NCBI GenBank assembly: GCA_013398295.1
Contig: VZSF01000718.1
Coordinates: 62,001-126,000, forward strand
Direction of reading: 5' to 3'
Length of the DNA stretch: 64,000 bases
Source: Chionis minor
Lineage: Eukaryota; Chordata; Aves; Charadriiformes; Chionididae
Shown: positions 28,101 through 43,400 of the stretch, piece by piece
How the letters are laid out: each line of letters opens with the position of its first letter
How positions within the stretch are numbered: position 1 is the stretch's first letter
Notes under the pieces: model-generated
What the model was told of the DNA's origin: nothing
Databases searched by the model: none
Seen by the model: the letters and a program-made list of their open reading frames with translations, nothing else
Translations under genes and position numbers: made by a program

Positions 28101-31100
28101 GGTCCTCATTCTGCAGAAGGTAAAATCCCCTTAGCTTCACCACTTTCTATGTGCCGGTTATAGCTCTCTTGAATCTTTAAAAGAGTTCATCTCTTCTCAT
28201 GCCCTATTTACTTTGTAGTGGAGGCCAGAGAACGTTTGGAGCAAGCTAAACTGAAGACTGCAGAGGCTGTGAGTGATACCATGACAGTAACACAGGCTAC
28301 GACCCCCATGGATGAGAATGTGAGGTTGTGGTCTCAAAACCTGCAAGACTTCCAGCACAATTCAGCAGCGTATGACAGTGCTGTGCATTCGGCTGGGGAT
28401 GCAGGTATGGTGACTTGAATTTTGCCATTCCTTAGCATTAAAAGGTCAAGGGATCATCACAACATCATGTTGTATGAATTGTTCACATTGCACATTCATT
28501 GTATATAATCTTCTAGCTTTTTACCTCCACGAAAACATTTTAAAAATTAGCGCTTGTCTAGAGACTTGACTATACTTTAAAACTTTTGGATACTTGGGCA
28601 TTTCCAGAAATTACTTAAACACGTAAGGGCTGAAGTCTTATTGGCTTCTAAGTCGTTTCTGTTAGGGTACCAAGGTCACACTGAATGGTAGACAGCTTGT
28701 TTAAATACTTCTTGCTATTATGACTGGCAGTTAAATTATTTTTTTAACATTGGGAGGCATTTGAAAACAGGCTCCTTTTGTCCTCAGTAGTACAAACATG
28801 AAGAAGAAATGGTCCCTGACTTGATGAGCTTGCAGTCTAAACAAAGGAGGCAAAGAGGATCAGGGAGGAAATATAATATTTAAGCAGGGTGATTGCTGGA
28901 AAAGATTGTAAACATCACATTAATTCCACTTTTATTATCAGGGGGAGGAGGAAAAGTACAGGAAAATTGGAAGATTTGTTATGAACAATTTAAGGTAAAT
29001 AAAAAGATTAAATAAAGTGAAGCAGGCTACAAAATTGAAATGAGGATGATAGGAAAGAGTGGAAAAAGAGGCAGCGAGAGTGAAGCTGAAATGAAGTGAC
29101 TGGTGAAAGAAGGAAAAGAACAATTAGGAAAGAAAAGAATCAACCTAGAAGTGAAAATATTCGTAATAAAAAATTGCTGACAAGCACCACTATTTATTGC
29201 TCGATGTATTCCTGGCTCTGCTCAGGAGGCCCACTAATCCCAAGTTATTCATAGCCAGGGAAGCTGGAAATCCAGAACAAGAAATTTCCTGCATATGTTT
29301 GATACGTATCATCACCCACAGCACTGTTCAATGATGTCTTGCCTCCTGAAAGTGCCTCAGAGAAGGTCCATAACTCCATTTACTCTATCTCCTGAAAGTC
29401 TGAATCTCAGATCTACTGCCCTAAATCCCTTCTCATTCTGTTGGGGGCTTTGCATTTTGTCATTTTCCTGCAAATGGTGTTTTTTTGGAGCACCAAACAA
29501 AACATCGCTTCCAGTGCCCCAAAGCCGCACTGTTCCGTCTAGACCCAAGCGTCATGTTACTTTCAGAATTCAGTGATGGATAAGACCCTTGCACTAATAT
29601 TTTTGGTTAAGTGAGTGCTCCCAAGAACTGGTATAAAAGTGGTTCCCTCCGCAAGAAGAAATTCAGTACTATTCAATATCCCAACTTCTGGCTCCAGAAC
29701 TGGAGGCAACTCATATTTCTCTGAGCTTTTCATCCAAAGGAAACACTGAGCCACTCTCTCTGGGAATGGGCAAGCTCACTGCTAGTCACTACACAGAGCT
29801 CCATAGGGGTGTAGTTAATATAACAGTAGCTGTGTTGCACTGTTGTAAAATGTTTTTGATCACCACAGAGCACAGTTTAGGCTGTGGGCTATGGGCTCCA
29901 ACTCCCATTTAAGCTAATGCAAATGTGGATAGGATTGGCATCCAGGGAGGGAATGGTATGAGGAAAAACATGTAAAAGAAGCAGTCCTCTATAGCTTACA
30001 CATGAAGGTTTTTGGTTTTATTCACCTTTACATTTGATTTACATTTAACATTTACCAGCGCCAGCTTAGTACACAGAGCAGTAACACAAACTGCATTTGA
30101 CTCTTCATGCTCAAAATGTCAGCAGACATTCAGGATTCAAAAAATCTGCTAATACTAGCTGTGCTACTGGAAGAAATATTTCCAGTAGCATTTGAGAGGC
30201 TTCATAAGAGCGGATATACCTAAGATGGCCCAGCTCTCCTGGCTGGCTATGTTCCCAAAGAGGCATGCATGGTACATGCACCACGAGTTGTAAAGAACAG
30301 CTCAGCTCCTATGTGGTGTCTCTGGCAAAAATGTCTTCTCTGTGATAGTGGGTTTGCAGGTAGGGAGCAGCCTTGAAAGTACTGTGATAATATCAGAGTG
30401 CCTGTATGGGTCTCTGCTGACCACAAACTAATGCAAATATGCAAACTACAGCAATGTGTGCCCTGCTACATTTGTTGAGGCAGCTTTTCCATGGCATTTT
30501 TTGGTTGTTGTTTTTTGGTTTAAGGCACAAGGATTTTTTTTTTGCCAGAAAGATCAGGTGGAAATAGCTGGGAAGACAGATCAGTGCTACAAAGGAGGCT
30601 GGCACGGGTAGTGATCCAGTCAGATGTGACGGTGATTCACAGCCTGGGAAGACAGATGGAGACATGCCGGGGCATGGTGGAGTGTTCTCAGATCAGCTGT
30701 GTATGTTGCCAGGAGAAGCTGACGCAGCAGCAGGAATGTCCATCGAAGTCCAAAATAAAATCACACTAAATATTCAGGCAGGTGCCTGAAACACCAAAAC
30801 ACCTGATCATCATGCCAGTAACACTGCCATTGTAGCTGAAACCTCTAAACTAGAATGTCTGGATTACCTTTGAACAAAGCTTGCACTTGATTTTTTGGAA
30901 GGGTGAGAGCACATCTTGGCTGAGCAGTTTGTCTGAGAATATTCTGTCACCATTGTGCAATGCACTGGTGGACTACAGCAGAGAGTATCGAGGACAGTTC
31001 AGGAAGGAAAACACGAAAGGAGAAAGTGTCTGGAAGGTTATAGCTATGGTATTTCCTCCTTGACAGTTTCCTTTTTATTCTTTTTTGTAACTTATCACTG

Positions 31101-34100
31101 GGTAAGACTAGTTTTCCTTTTTACTCTTACTATCATCCCAAAGACTAAAATCAAAAATCAATATTCTTACGGGTTGAAGAATGACATTATAAAGGACAAG
31201 AGGAAGAGATTTATGGTGAGATTTTATAATAGTACTAGTAGCAATACATGTTAGTTTTGTGTTTTCATGTCACAATTTTCTTTCGAGTTTAATACCTCAA
31301 ATTTCAAACAGATGAAAAGCCAGTTTTTCGAGATATCAGATCAGACACAATTCTAATTCAGTTGGTGATTATTAAAAAAATGGTGGTTGGAATTTGCTAA
31401 ATCACTTTCTGAGCTTGCATTTTTTTTACTTTAATAGTATGGGCTTTTTTCCAATACAATGGAACATTCATTTCAAAAGGCAGAGAAAACTTTCTGTAAG
31501 TTGATTATTATACTAGTTTTTGGGGGTTTTTAAGTAGAAATTTTAATTCATTGTGGAATTAATGTGTTACCCAGAATTCACTGTAGTTCTTTGAGGATTT
31601 GCTAAAATAATGGCATTTTAATGTACAGTAGGCTTTATATAGAATATCTGATTACTGACCCCCAGCAGATAAGGTCTTTCAGGACTTAACGGGAAAAACT
31701 GGAGAGTCTAAAGCTCTGCATGGCTCACTCCTATACTGGACTTGGAAAGTAAAACACAAGTGAAAAGAGAGCAGCAGAGAGAGAGAAGGACTGTGGCAAA
31801 TGCAGCTTTTCACGCTATCCAAAGAGAAGGAGGACTTGTAGGACTCCATGGGATCTTCTCATACTCTGGGTTGTTCTGAATGAGGCCAAGAGTTGCTTCA
31901 ACCTTTAGTCAACACAGAACTGGAAGCACAGAAGGGATTGCAGTCTACTCTCCCTTCTCTCCCTTCTGTACAGTCTCAGCACATCTGAGGATTAGCTCCT
32001 CTATCTGTCTTTCTGCTATCTTCTCACACAAAGTAAAAATATAAGGGGAAGAACACAAGAGCAGGTGGACGCAAGTTGACAACCCCTAAAATATAACTGC
32101 AAACGCTACAAATCTTGTGTTAACCTTTATAGTGAATCCATGTCATTAAAAATTAACTATGAATACTCAATCTTTCCTATATGCATGTAGCTTGTGGGTA
32201 AAATCGCATTTCATTATACTCAGCTAGTTGTACCTACATCTAATTAAAGATGAAAAATGATGTGGTGTGTAAATATCCTTCAAAGGGCAGCATGTCATCG
32301 GAATCTGATGTGATGAAATTGGATTATAATTAGCGGCAGTTATTTTTCTTTCTCAATAATTCTTCTGTCTGCTTATATTTATGGGAGAGGACTTTTCTCC
32401 ACTTGAACACAACAAAGCACCTGCATTACCCTTTGACAACAATCCTACTTGCACTTGTACCAGAAGACACGGTAGTCAAAGACCACAGGACCAGGACTCT
32501 GATTCATGATCCCTGGCAGATGTAGGCAGGAAAGCTGAGGAGGTTACCACTCACAAGGGCTGGGGCAGGTAGTAAGCACATGCACCATCAGCTAAGGGTT
32601 TCTACCGTTGCACAGCACAGGTCTGTCACCACAGCCTGAAAGCAGCAGTGTTTCTGTTAGCAGAGAGGGCTGTGAACCACACGCAGACACATCATCTGTG
32701 CAGCCATTGCTGCTATCTGGGTGATAACCTTTGGGAAAGCTGCACAGCCGAGAGCTGAGGGAAACAACCTGTTCACCTCCCCTAAAATGAATTTGAAGAC
32801 CTCATGAACCTAGATGCGGTTCCCAGGTCAGCCACAGATACCCAGCGAGATGCCAAACAAATAATCATTCTGCTCCAGTTGCCTGCCATATCTGTAAAAT
32901 TTGGTTTAACATTTATACGCCTTGAAGGAAGATGAAAAAGTTAAAATTATTAACATTTGCAAAGCTCCTCAAGGAAAGTATTACAGAGGCACAACACCAT
33001 GGTAGTACCTACGAGTCCCATGAAAAAGTAGCCTCCTTCACGCAAACTTCTTTCCAAAAACTTTTGCAGTAATACACTGTGATAAATTGCTACCCTTTCT
33101 AAAATCACTGTCTCTCACACCCCACACAGTTAGAACTTGTTCTTAAAGGATAAGGAGGTAGGTGAGTTAACCTAAGTGGGTGAGGAGGAATTTTCCTGGT
33201 GCGAAACCAGCGTTTCAAAGAGGAATAAAGCAAGCTGTCACTTCTTTTCTAACTGCAGTGAAGAAGCTTACAGAAGTCTTCCCTCAACTCCTGGACAAAC
33301 TCCGCACAGTAGAACAGAAGGCACCAGCAAACAATATTTCTTCCAATATTCGGCGGATCAGAGAGTTGATTGCTCAGACCAGGAGTGTGGCAAGCAAGGT
33401 AAAACTTTTGGATGGGACTTTTGGTTACTAGTGCTAATAATTAAATGCATCTTGCTAGCCCTTTCTTGGGCTATATTAGAAGCCCAAACCTTGGCATTAT
33501 TGCTTCCCAACAACGGGTAAACAAAAGTACCGTGGAAGTCATTAAAATCTTTACAGTTGCTATTTGCAAGCCATTAACATTACCATGGTATTCATGGTAG
33601 ACTACTGCTATTGCAGTAGCAACTTATTTTAATAAGTAACTAGTACAACTTTAATTAAGTAACTGGTACATTGTTAAAGATGGACACAATAACAAAACCA
33701 TTTAAAGCTAAAACTAATAGGTCATTAGTCAGCTGGCAACATTAGTTACAAGCAGTAGTAATTAAGCTAATTTAATGCAAACGTTTCTGAGATGACAGTA
33801 TTTCATTTTTTTTTCTTTTGAATTAATTTTCTACAGGGTAAGAGAATCTTGGATTCACACATTTAATAGAGAAAAACACTTTCATTAGCATACATAAATT
33901 ATTAGAGATTTTTCTGTAATAAGAGCACCGAGGTCAAAATTAAAACAGTATATTTGAATTCATTCAGAGAAATCAAAAATTCAGTGTGTTATTGTATGTT
34001 CACAATGCTAAAATATGTCGTCTACATACATCAAAAAAAGAAAAGAAAAATCAGTTAGCATGTGCACAGTGCTTCATTGTTCTTTAAATTTTGTCATTCA

Positions 34101-37100
34101 GGCATATTGTGCTTAAACTTAAAAACATTATTTCAGTTATGTTGAAGGCATTCTGAACTAAAATGAACACATTTTAAAATTTTATTAGCATCCCATATAT
34201 ATCACAGTAACTTCAGTAATAAAACAGGATTACTCACAAACAGAAAATTGGTCATACTACTCCCAAAGCAAAGAAATAAATCATGGGTATAAGTTTTATA
34301 GCTATGTAAGAATTCCATTATGTGCCATACATAATGATGTAGCCCTGATTCCACTAAGCACACATTTATGTCCCACTGAAATTCAATTTACTTTATGAAT
34401 ACGCTTAAGCATAGTTAATTAGGAGCTTTAATTAATTTTAAAATTAATTCCCGTCATCTTCTTTACAGTGTCTTCCAGAAGTGATTGTTATAAACATACA
34501 ATTTTGCATGGCCAGTATATAGGTGCCAACTCTGCTCTTGCAGTAAGCAAGGCTGCTGGCTAAGTATTCTTGCACATTTACCTTAAGTAAAGTCCCCAGG
34601 CAGCAATAATGTGTCTCATTTAGCGCGCTTGCAACTGCAGGTCCAAGTTTCCATGATGTTTGGAGGCCAATCAGCTGTTGAAGTCAATCCAAAGATCAAC
34701 GTGGAGGAACTGAAATCTTTCACTTCCATGAGCTTGTACATAAAGCTTCCAAAAGATGACCCACAACTGACAGCATCTCCAGACAGGTTTATTTTGTACC
34801 TCGGCAACAAAAATGTAAGAGAATAACGCAGTTAACTTTTATATGCATATAAAAAAGGAAATTGAAATAATTTTGAAGTTTATTTGTCCTTGGATTTTTC
34901 CTCTATTTTTCCATGTTTCAAAATAAGAGGTGTCTACTATATCACTGTCATTGATTTTGTGACAAGCGAAGAGCAAGGGATCCCCAAGACCCCTGTCCTT
35001 GAACTTCTCACCCCAAACAATGAAGGATTCTCTCTAAGAAGCAAATTAGACTGCCCATGCAGCCTGCTGCTGTGATTGTCACTGCTGCGAGCCACATTTG
35101 CTGCCTCCACTGCCAGTACTGAGGTGCTCTGAAGCAGTTAATGTCACCTGCCTGGCTTTTGTGGGCCACATTTTTATCAGGTTTATGCTGCTGACAGTGT
35201 CAACTGCAAATCCTTAAGGTCACAAGCCCACAAGACAAGCAGGTCTTTGCCTGTGGGTTGTGCTGCCGTTGTACACTCTGTACATCACTACTTTCAAACA
35301 CCTAGAAAGGGCATATACTCTCACCACCTGTAAGTGTTGTGAAATAATTGTCCTTAAAGTGTGGTTCCTAAAAGAAAAAAAAAATCACACCTCACAAGCC
35401 AGGTACAATCCTGGCAAGCTGTTACTTGGGAAGGGTAAAGAGGTGGACTTTTCTTTTTAAGCTTTTCTAAAAAGAATGTCTACTGAATATAAATCAAGTG
35501 AAACCCCTCTTGGCAGAATATTTAATTGCAGCATAATACCCAGGCTTTAGTCAAATGTTCCTATTTCCTGCATATAACACTGCACGCAAAATCCTGATGA
35601 ACAGCTTCCCATTGAACATGACCAATTTATAGTCAGAAGACATCTCATGATCTTGTATTTACCTCAGTCAGAAGGATATAAAGTAAAATATCAGAGACTT
35701 TTTCTGTACAGTTTTATCTGGTGAAAGAAAGCCATTAGGGAATGAAGCTTTTGTTTATTAGTTATATTTAAAGGTGTTATTTAGGCTACGAGAGCCCACC
35801 CTTTACTAATGTTCTGCATTAAATCTCTTTTGACCTTGTAGCTCTGACATCTGTCTCCATTGGTGTTTTAGGCAAAAAATTACATTGGTCTTGCAATTAA
35901 GAATGACAACCTTGTGTACATTTATAATCTGGGGGACCAAGATGTGGAGATACCTCTGGATGCCAAGCCAGTCAGCACCTGGCCTTCTTACTTCAGCATC
36001 ATCAAAATTGAGAGGTAAAGCATTTCCCCAAAACCAAACAGCTAATAGAAAAAAAAATAAACAGAAAAGGCGGGGTCAGAACTGCTCATCAGGAGTCTTC
36101 AGTGCCTGGTTCTGCTCCTGCTGAAATAAATGGAAATTCTCTTTGCTTTTAGAGAGCCACGACACAAAGGGCCACAGAGGGGAAAAGAAAGTGTTTGTGG
36201 TTTCTCTCTTTCCTTCCCCCCAGAGTACCAGTCTTCTAGTAAGGAAATAAAAACCCTTCCTGGAGTTGTAGGCTGGCTTGTTCTTTTTTAAGTCTAGCTG
36301 ACACAAAACTCTCTTCTCTTACAATTCCCTTCTACAGGATTGGAAGACACGGCAAAATGTTTTTAACTGTGCCCAGTCTTAGCAGCACAGCTGAAGAAAA
36401 ATTCATCAAAAAGGGGGAGCTTCTTGGTGCTGGCTCTATCCTTAATTTGGAACCTGAAAATGCTGTTTTCTATGTTGGCGGAGTGCCTCCAGACTTCAAG
36501 GTTGGTCAGATAAATACTCTATATTCAAAATTAAATAATGCAAACTTATCTTGCTGGGCTTCCCTTTAAACACAGAAATCTTTAATAAATAAAATGTCCT
36601 TATTTAGTCATTTTTCATCTTAGGAATTTATCTTCTAGCCATGGCAAAAACTACTGTTTTCTCTAGCGCATCATGTCATACAGTAAAATCATCAGATCCT
36701 TGTTAGCCGTTATTCGAGTTTTCTGAAATGTAATAATAAGAAAAAAGCTTGCTAGCTGTTAAGTAGCATGCATAAATTAAGGCCTATTAGCCCAGTTAAC
36801 AAATTTGCAGGCTACCAGATTTTTCAATGCTAATGAGCTCTTGGTGAGTACTATTTCTCTTTTTCAACTGTCACAAAAATGTAAAGTAATGTATTGTTAA
36901 TATTAGGACAGTGTGGGAAACTAGCAATATAGTGATTTGTTTGAAATTAAATTATCATTGGTTTAAATACAGCCTTACAACAGCATGAAGACTTGCCTGT
37001 ACAAAACATGTCTGAAGACCTGTGTGAGACAGTTGCTTCAGTCTAGTTCCTAATAGTCAGCATGAATTAGCATCTCACTTACCTGCCTCTGTGAACATAC

Positions 37101-37438
37101 CAAGTCCTCTTTTTGGATTTAGAAATGGTTATGAATGATCTTGGCTATGAAAATTACATGGCTGAATGAATACTTACTTAGAAAGACTTTAGAGAATGCT
37201 AAATCCTTTTAGCTAACTGTAGTAGGGGGTAAAAACATCCAACTACTGTTCGTTCTACAAGCAGCCTTCCTAACAACATAAAAACAAAGATTAACTCAAT
37301 ACACTTATGTATTCCTGAGCTTTTGTATTGCTGTGAGTACCAGATATATGCTATGGTCTAAATTTTAGACTACTGAGCCCTGGATGCAAATTGCCTGGGA
37401 AGAGAAATGAGGGCTGAATAGTAGTTGCACACACACAT

Positions 37439-37469
<31 letters not shown>

Positions 37470-40400
37470 AACACACACAAAGTAATCCAGCAAATGAACC
37501 CTACAGATCTGTTCCAGAGCAGGGTGGAGGAAAAGGAAAAGAGAAAAGTGAAGTAAAATGGGAAGGGGAATCAGAAGAAAAGGATTCCTGGAATTATTTG
37601 ATAAGCATATGGGTCTCTTCTCCCTTAAGAATGGACATTCACATTTTCATCTATTAACATACAGTCTTATTTGCTAAAAGCTTTTGCCTTTCCTTCCCTC
37701 TTACATACTTTGTAAATAGAAATGTACCACTTAACCATTAGAAGTCTCATACCTAACATAATTTAACAGAATAGTAGAAGAAACAAAGGAAAAAAAGGAA
37801 ACATGATCATTTACCAAAAGTATCTGCGCTGCAGATAAGAATCTCATTTTCTCTTATCATCACACATATTCTGCATTGCTTTATTACCATTTTTATTATA
37901 TCATAAGCAAAATGGAAATAATGAGAAGCTGAAGAAAAGTGATCAGACTCTAAAGTACAAGAGGTGTTACCAATATCACACCTGATCCACAGGGCAGAGT
38001 ATTTTAATATTAAAAGAATGATTCACTAGCTCTGCGAGCTTTATTCTTTTGTATTTTTACCTTCACCAGTGTGGCTATATAAATTCCATTTGCAGTGACC
38101 TTTTTTAAAAGGAGTTTCTGTGTCCTGCTAACTGTTCAAAATAATACCTACTGAGGATTATCCATTACTACAGACTTTGAATCCAAGTCTCCCAGGTTTA
38201 AAGAGCTCTCTCATTTCTCTCTCTTTCATCACGGTATGAAATTATTTTTCTGGCAGTGAAGGATGAAATATCTACTGAGAGACTCAAACACATTGAGCAA
38301 GATCTGCAATTAGTCAAATCTTAACCCTTTTCCAAGCTCCCTTCAAAACTACAGAAGTTTTTGTTTGCCGTTGCCTCACCTGACCTACTGTTCTCACTGT
38401 GAGACCATTTATGTGCTCCATTCTAACTTACAGCACAACGGCCGCGTCACTATAAGGACTGCAAAGACTATTCCAAGGTAGCACCATCCCATTTGTTTCA
38501 AAATACGAAGAGCACAGAGCCAAATTGATCCCAGGCAGGAATGTTTTCGTGATACTCAAATAAGGAGCATGACCTTTCTCCTTTTACCTTTCCTTGCCCT
38601 CTGCACAGCTCCCCCCTAGCTTAAACCTGCCTGGCTTCATCGGCTGCCTGGAACTGGCTACCCTGAACGATGATGTGATCAGCCTGTACAACTTCAAGCA
38701 CGTCTATAACATCGACACCACCACATCGCCACCTTGTGCCAGGTAGGGGACAGTCCCACCGTCACTGTGCTGCTCTGGTTTGTCGCAGGTGGTTCATTCC
38801 TGGTTTAGATTACAAACGTGGAGTTGTGATATCGAGTTGTCCAGAAGGAACTCGGTCACTTTTAACTCCTAGTTGCGTCAACAAGTTGAATTTATATAGA
38901 TGGGAGTCGGACTTGATGGTCCTTATGGGTCCTCGAGATATCCCACAATTTGCTGCCGTCTCCATTAAGTAGCTCACAACCTCGCGTATGCCTTCAAAAG
39001 GGAAACCACCACGTTAGCTGGGGAACAGTCCGGGCTCCCTCCTCACCCCCGCTGCTTGCCTAGGACAGGACTTCTCCTCACTCCAGTCCTTGCTGCAAGA
39101 GATACAGCCCCGGCCAGTCAGCTCCAGTGGGACCGGTAAACCCGAGTGCAGTCCCACCCCCAGCTAGCAAAGCTCACACGGAAGTTATCTTTCTGCCATA
39201 CGCTCTTAAACCCACAGCAGAAATTCCTCAGATAAGCCATTCCCAAACTGGGAAACGCAGCCCCTAAAGTAGCAGCGAACATCAACTGCCGCGTTCATTT
39301 AGCACAGACATGGCAGGCATTTTGTTCAGACAGCAGGCAGCAACAGTAGAATCTCTCCATACAAAGAACAGGAGAGAAACTTGGCAGCTCTCACTGGGAA
39401 GAAATGCAGGAGGTGCCGGGACAGAGCAAAGGATTGCTTCCCATGCCATTCCCACAGGCAGCACAAGCCACTCCTCCCCAGGACAGTCTGTGGGGGCTGC
39501 TCCTGGGCTCCCCAGCAAGGCCCACGCTTGGCAAAAAGGCCTCAGAGAATTCAAATTCTCTGCACAAACCGGCCAAGCACTTTATAGAAACATATATGTA
39601 TCCTTCCAATGAGGAGGTGTTGTGGGCCTGACACTTTACAAGGGTGAGCAAAGAATTTTCCTGTCACACCACACGGGACAAAAGCACAACGTAATGATGA
39701 AGGGAGTTAGATACACCTTCAAAGCTACACGCTATTTTTCAGAAAAAATTCCCAGAAAGAATTTGAAAGAAAGTCATCAGTCTCACCACTGCCAGGAAGA
39801 AGCAGCAGTTCAGAACGATTATTTCAAGAAAGTATTTTAATTGTAAAAAAATTACATTTCCCCAAATTAAAATGGGGATATGCCAAACATTACTTCCCTG
39901 CTTGTTTTTTCTTAGAAATAAGCTGGCTTTCACTCAGAGCCGGGCTGTGAGCTATTTCTTTGATGGCTCTGGCTACGCTTTGGCAAGAAACATTGAAAGA
40001 CGGGGAAGATTCAGCCAGGTGACTCGGTTTGACATAGAAGTTCGAACGCCTACAGACAACGGATTGATCCTGCTGATGATTAATGGGGTGAGTTCCAAAT
40101 CCTGCTGGTACTCTTAATCCGTGAGCACCACAAGTTCCCTAGTACTTAGAGTATCATAGAAAATCCAAAATGCTTATGTGCTTATATTTAACTTCTGGAA
40201 AGGGGAAATACTTTGTGTTTGTCTGGTGCATGTATACATTAGGAGGGAACTGGAACTGGCTCTGCAAGTCCCGGGAAGCCAAGGCCCTAGTCGGACTCTG
40301 TGCTCATCCAGAGACAGACAGGACTTCAGAGGGTTTATAGCCTCCTGATGACACTTTGAGAGAAACTCCAGTTAAGCCCCGTAGTTACACCTTCATTTAA

Positions 40401-43400
40401 ATGTGAATGCACAACCAAAGCAATAGGAAATTTCTGTGAAGTAGCTCCCATAAAGCAGACACTTTGTGGTAGCTGCCACTTCATAACTGTGTCTCAGGGT
40501 GTAACAGAGTTAAAAGTTTATTTAAGTTACTGAAAATAGAAAGTAGTCCAAATAAAAAGGCTTGATGCAAATATCAGCAGCTTTTCAGAAGTTTGAGGGT
40601 GATGCAAATTCTGTAAGGATTTAAAGAAAGTAGATTCCACATGCAAATATCCTGTGAAGACAAACTCAACTTTTTTTTGTCTTGGGGCATCTCCACATGA
40701 AGGTCCCAAGTCCTGTGTGGACTACAACTTGGTAAACCCACAGAAAACATTTTACTATGTAGATGCAGTCTACGGACATACGTTTGTCTAGACACCTACA
40801 TGTACCACCGCACTGAGCATTTGGAAGAGAAAAAAATCCACTCTCATTAGAAGAGCTACTCTCTAGTGTTTCCCTTTAGGGTAACTTCCAGAGGAGAGTT
40901 GTGAGGAGCAATTTGCTCTGCAGCATAGCACGCCACCACTAACCTTCGCTCTTAGGAGGTTTTGGACTAAACAACTGCTGTTAAAAGTTTAATGGCCTCT
41001 ACTACAGATCAGTCATTTTTCTTCCAAGCAAAAGTGCCCAGAGGTTTGTCAGAGATGTATGCACTTTTTGTGTTAGGGTGGAAACTTCAGTCAAGTTGGA
41101 TGTTACCTGTGGAAGACCATGTCTGCTCAAAGGCACTTTTAGAAAGACTCTGTAAGCCAGCCCATTATTCATTCAGTTCTGCGACGACAGCTCATAACAT
41201 ATTGAATGTAATCCCTGTTTCATTTTTAAGTTTAAGCTGTTCAAAACAAACCCAAGCTGCAGTTTCATTTAAATGTGCTAGATTAAAACCTACTTTTACT
41301 ACTTTAAGGAATGACTTCTGAAGGTGGACTCATTTGTGTCAGAGACAGCAGTTCTTGACCTGCAGTAGTTTTTTGACAATTATTGTTCCCAAGTTTCGAC
41401 TAGGCATGGGAACAACAGCATGAACACTAGGAGAGAAGACAAACACTAGCATTAAAAGCATTAACGCAGATGCATAGCTGCTATAAACTGTCCTTTTTGC
41501 TTCTTTATGTTCAGTTTTGGAACAAGACTAATTCTCTGGTACGGATCTTCATTTCAAGCACTCCCTAAAGATTTTCTAAAGTAGAGCTCCCGTTTATAAA
41601 GTTTAGGTCACCCAGCCACAGAACAGAAGCCAATCCATGAAGCAGGAATAGTCAGGAAATCCAGAAACCAAATACACAGTAAATACATTCTAGCTATTGC
41701 TCAGCCTTCAGTAAATACATCAGTGCTGACCAGGGCTGCGCAAAGATACAATCCTGAGCTGTTACTGGCACTGTGGCAGAAGCTGCTAATGCAAATACAA
41801 CCATTCTAGCACAACATTGCTTTTACCAGTATAACATCTTTCAATTGGGGCATGTGGTATTACCTGACAGTATACAAATGTGTTTGAATTAGGAATACTT
41901 TGCTGGTAAAGAATATTGATATTACTGTGCTACCAAATACTATTCCTACAGGGAAACAGTTCACCAAGTCTTCAAATAAGTGTTTATCAAACAATTACAT
42001 GTGCAAGTGTACATAAACACATATATTTTTATATATATATAAAAAGTAATCCAGAAACTGTGTTACAGTTTAGCAAATAAAAATACTTTATCCTAGCATG
42101 CTTTTCACAATGTCAGAACTCTCATAAGACTGCTTATTAATTTTTTCTAATTGCTGCCACAATCCTAGTGCTTTTCTGACTGCTGTTTTGTTTTATACAG
42201 AGTATGTTCTTCAGTCTAGAGATGCACAATGGTTTCCTGTACCTCCGCTATGACTTTGGCTTCAGCACCGGCCCTGTGCTGCTAGAGGACTCCATGAAGA
42301 AAGCTCAGATTAACGACGCTAAATTTCATGAGGTAGAGATGCAGTAACAATATCACAGCCATTTGATCAACAATCCCAGCAGCTCCAAAGCAGCAATAAT
42401 TTGCTCCAACACCAATGAAAGGAGCAAAAGGATGAGGGGCCAGGTGGTGACGCAGTAGAGCGGGCAGAAGAGTAAAGCATGTGCCCGTGTTGCATGTGAA
42501 AGAGCACATGCAAATCCCACCACTACTGAGAGGTAGGAAGGGAAGGCTCTTCCTGCCTCCTGGTAAATCAGTGCTCATGGACAGATTCTGTGTATTACTA
42601 GCCAAAGACAGGACAGTTCACATGGGAGAAAAAGCATTATTAATTCAAAATTAAATCATATTCAGGACAACTATATCCTTCAAATATACAACTCTCCTCA
42701 ACTAAAAACATGCCAATATGTTAACTTGACCCCCTCAGTTGTTACTCATGGCATTACAAAAAATATTGCAGTTTCCATATCATTTGAAGGGAGAATTAAT
42801 TTGGTAGCAGTCTTTTATATATGCATAGTATTTTAGGGACTTTGATATATCTAAAATATCTACATGTGTTTGGTTTAAGAGAATTTGCTTTAAGCCAGCA
42901 CGACTGTGAGAGTGACAGTAGCAAATCCCCCTTAGTGGCTTGCTTCTCCTGCAATTTACTTGATATAAATTCAAAGTCTGATTCCTGATTCACAACTACA
43001 GCTAGAGTTTTGTTCAACATGTTAAGCAGAGCACAATTAAGCTTTTTATGCTTTGACAATGAAATAAGTTTTCTAAGAAGCATGCTCAAACTTACTGGAT
43101 AAATCAAAAAAGCACTCTGAAGTTAATGGATCTTATCTGTTTGCCACAGTATAGAATTTGACATGGGGTACTTACATATAGATTTATTCATAAGTGAAAT
43201 ATCCTGGGTTTTCAATCATCAGAGAAATTGTGACATCAAAATAAGCTCTCTACTAGTAATTGTTGTCAGCCTCTCTGGATTTACAAACAACTTTTTTGAT
43301 AAACGGGAGGAACCTTTCAAACAAATGATATAAAGATGCAATCAATTTTGCAAAATCACCATGGCGACTTACAAAAGATGATATATTGAACACTTTTAAG

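Noticed and set aside
39282..39651. Several open frames on both strands up to 100 codons in the intron after LG1
   Set aside because: Overlapping frames on both strands in GC-richer intron, no recognisable domain and no splice or promoter context.
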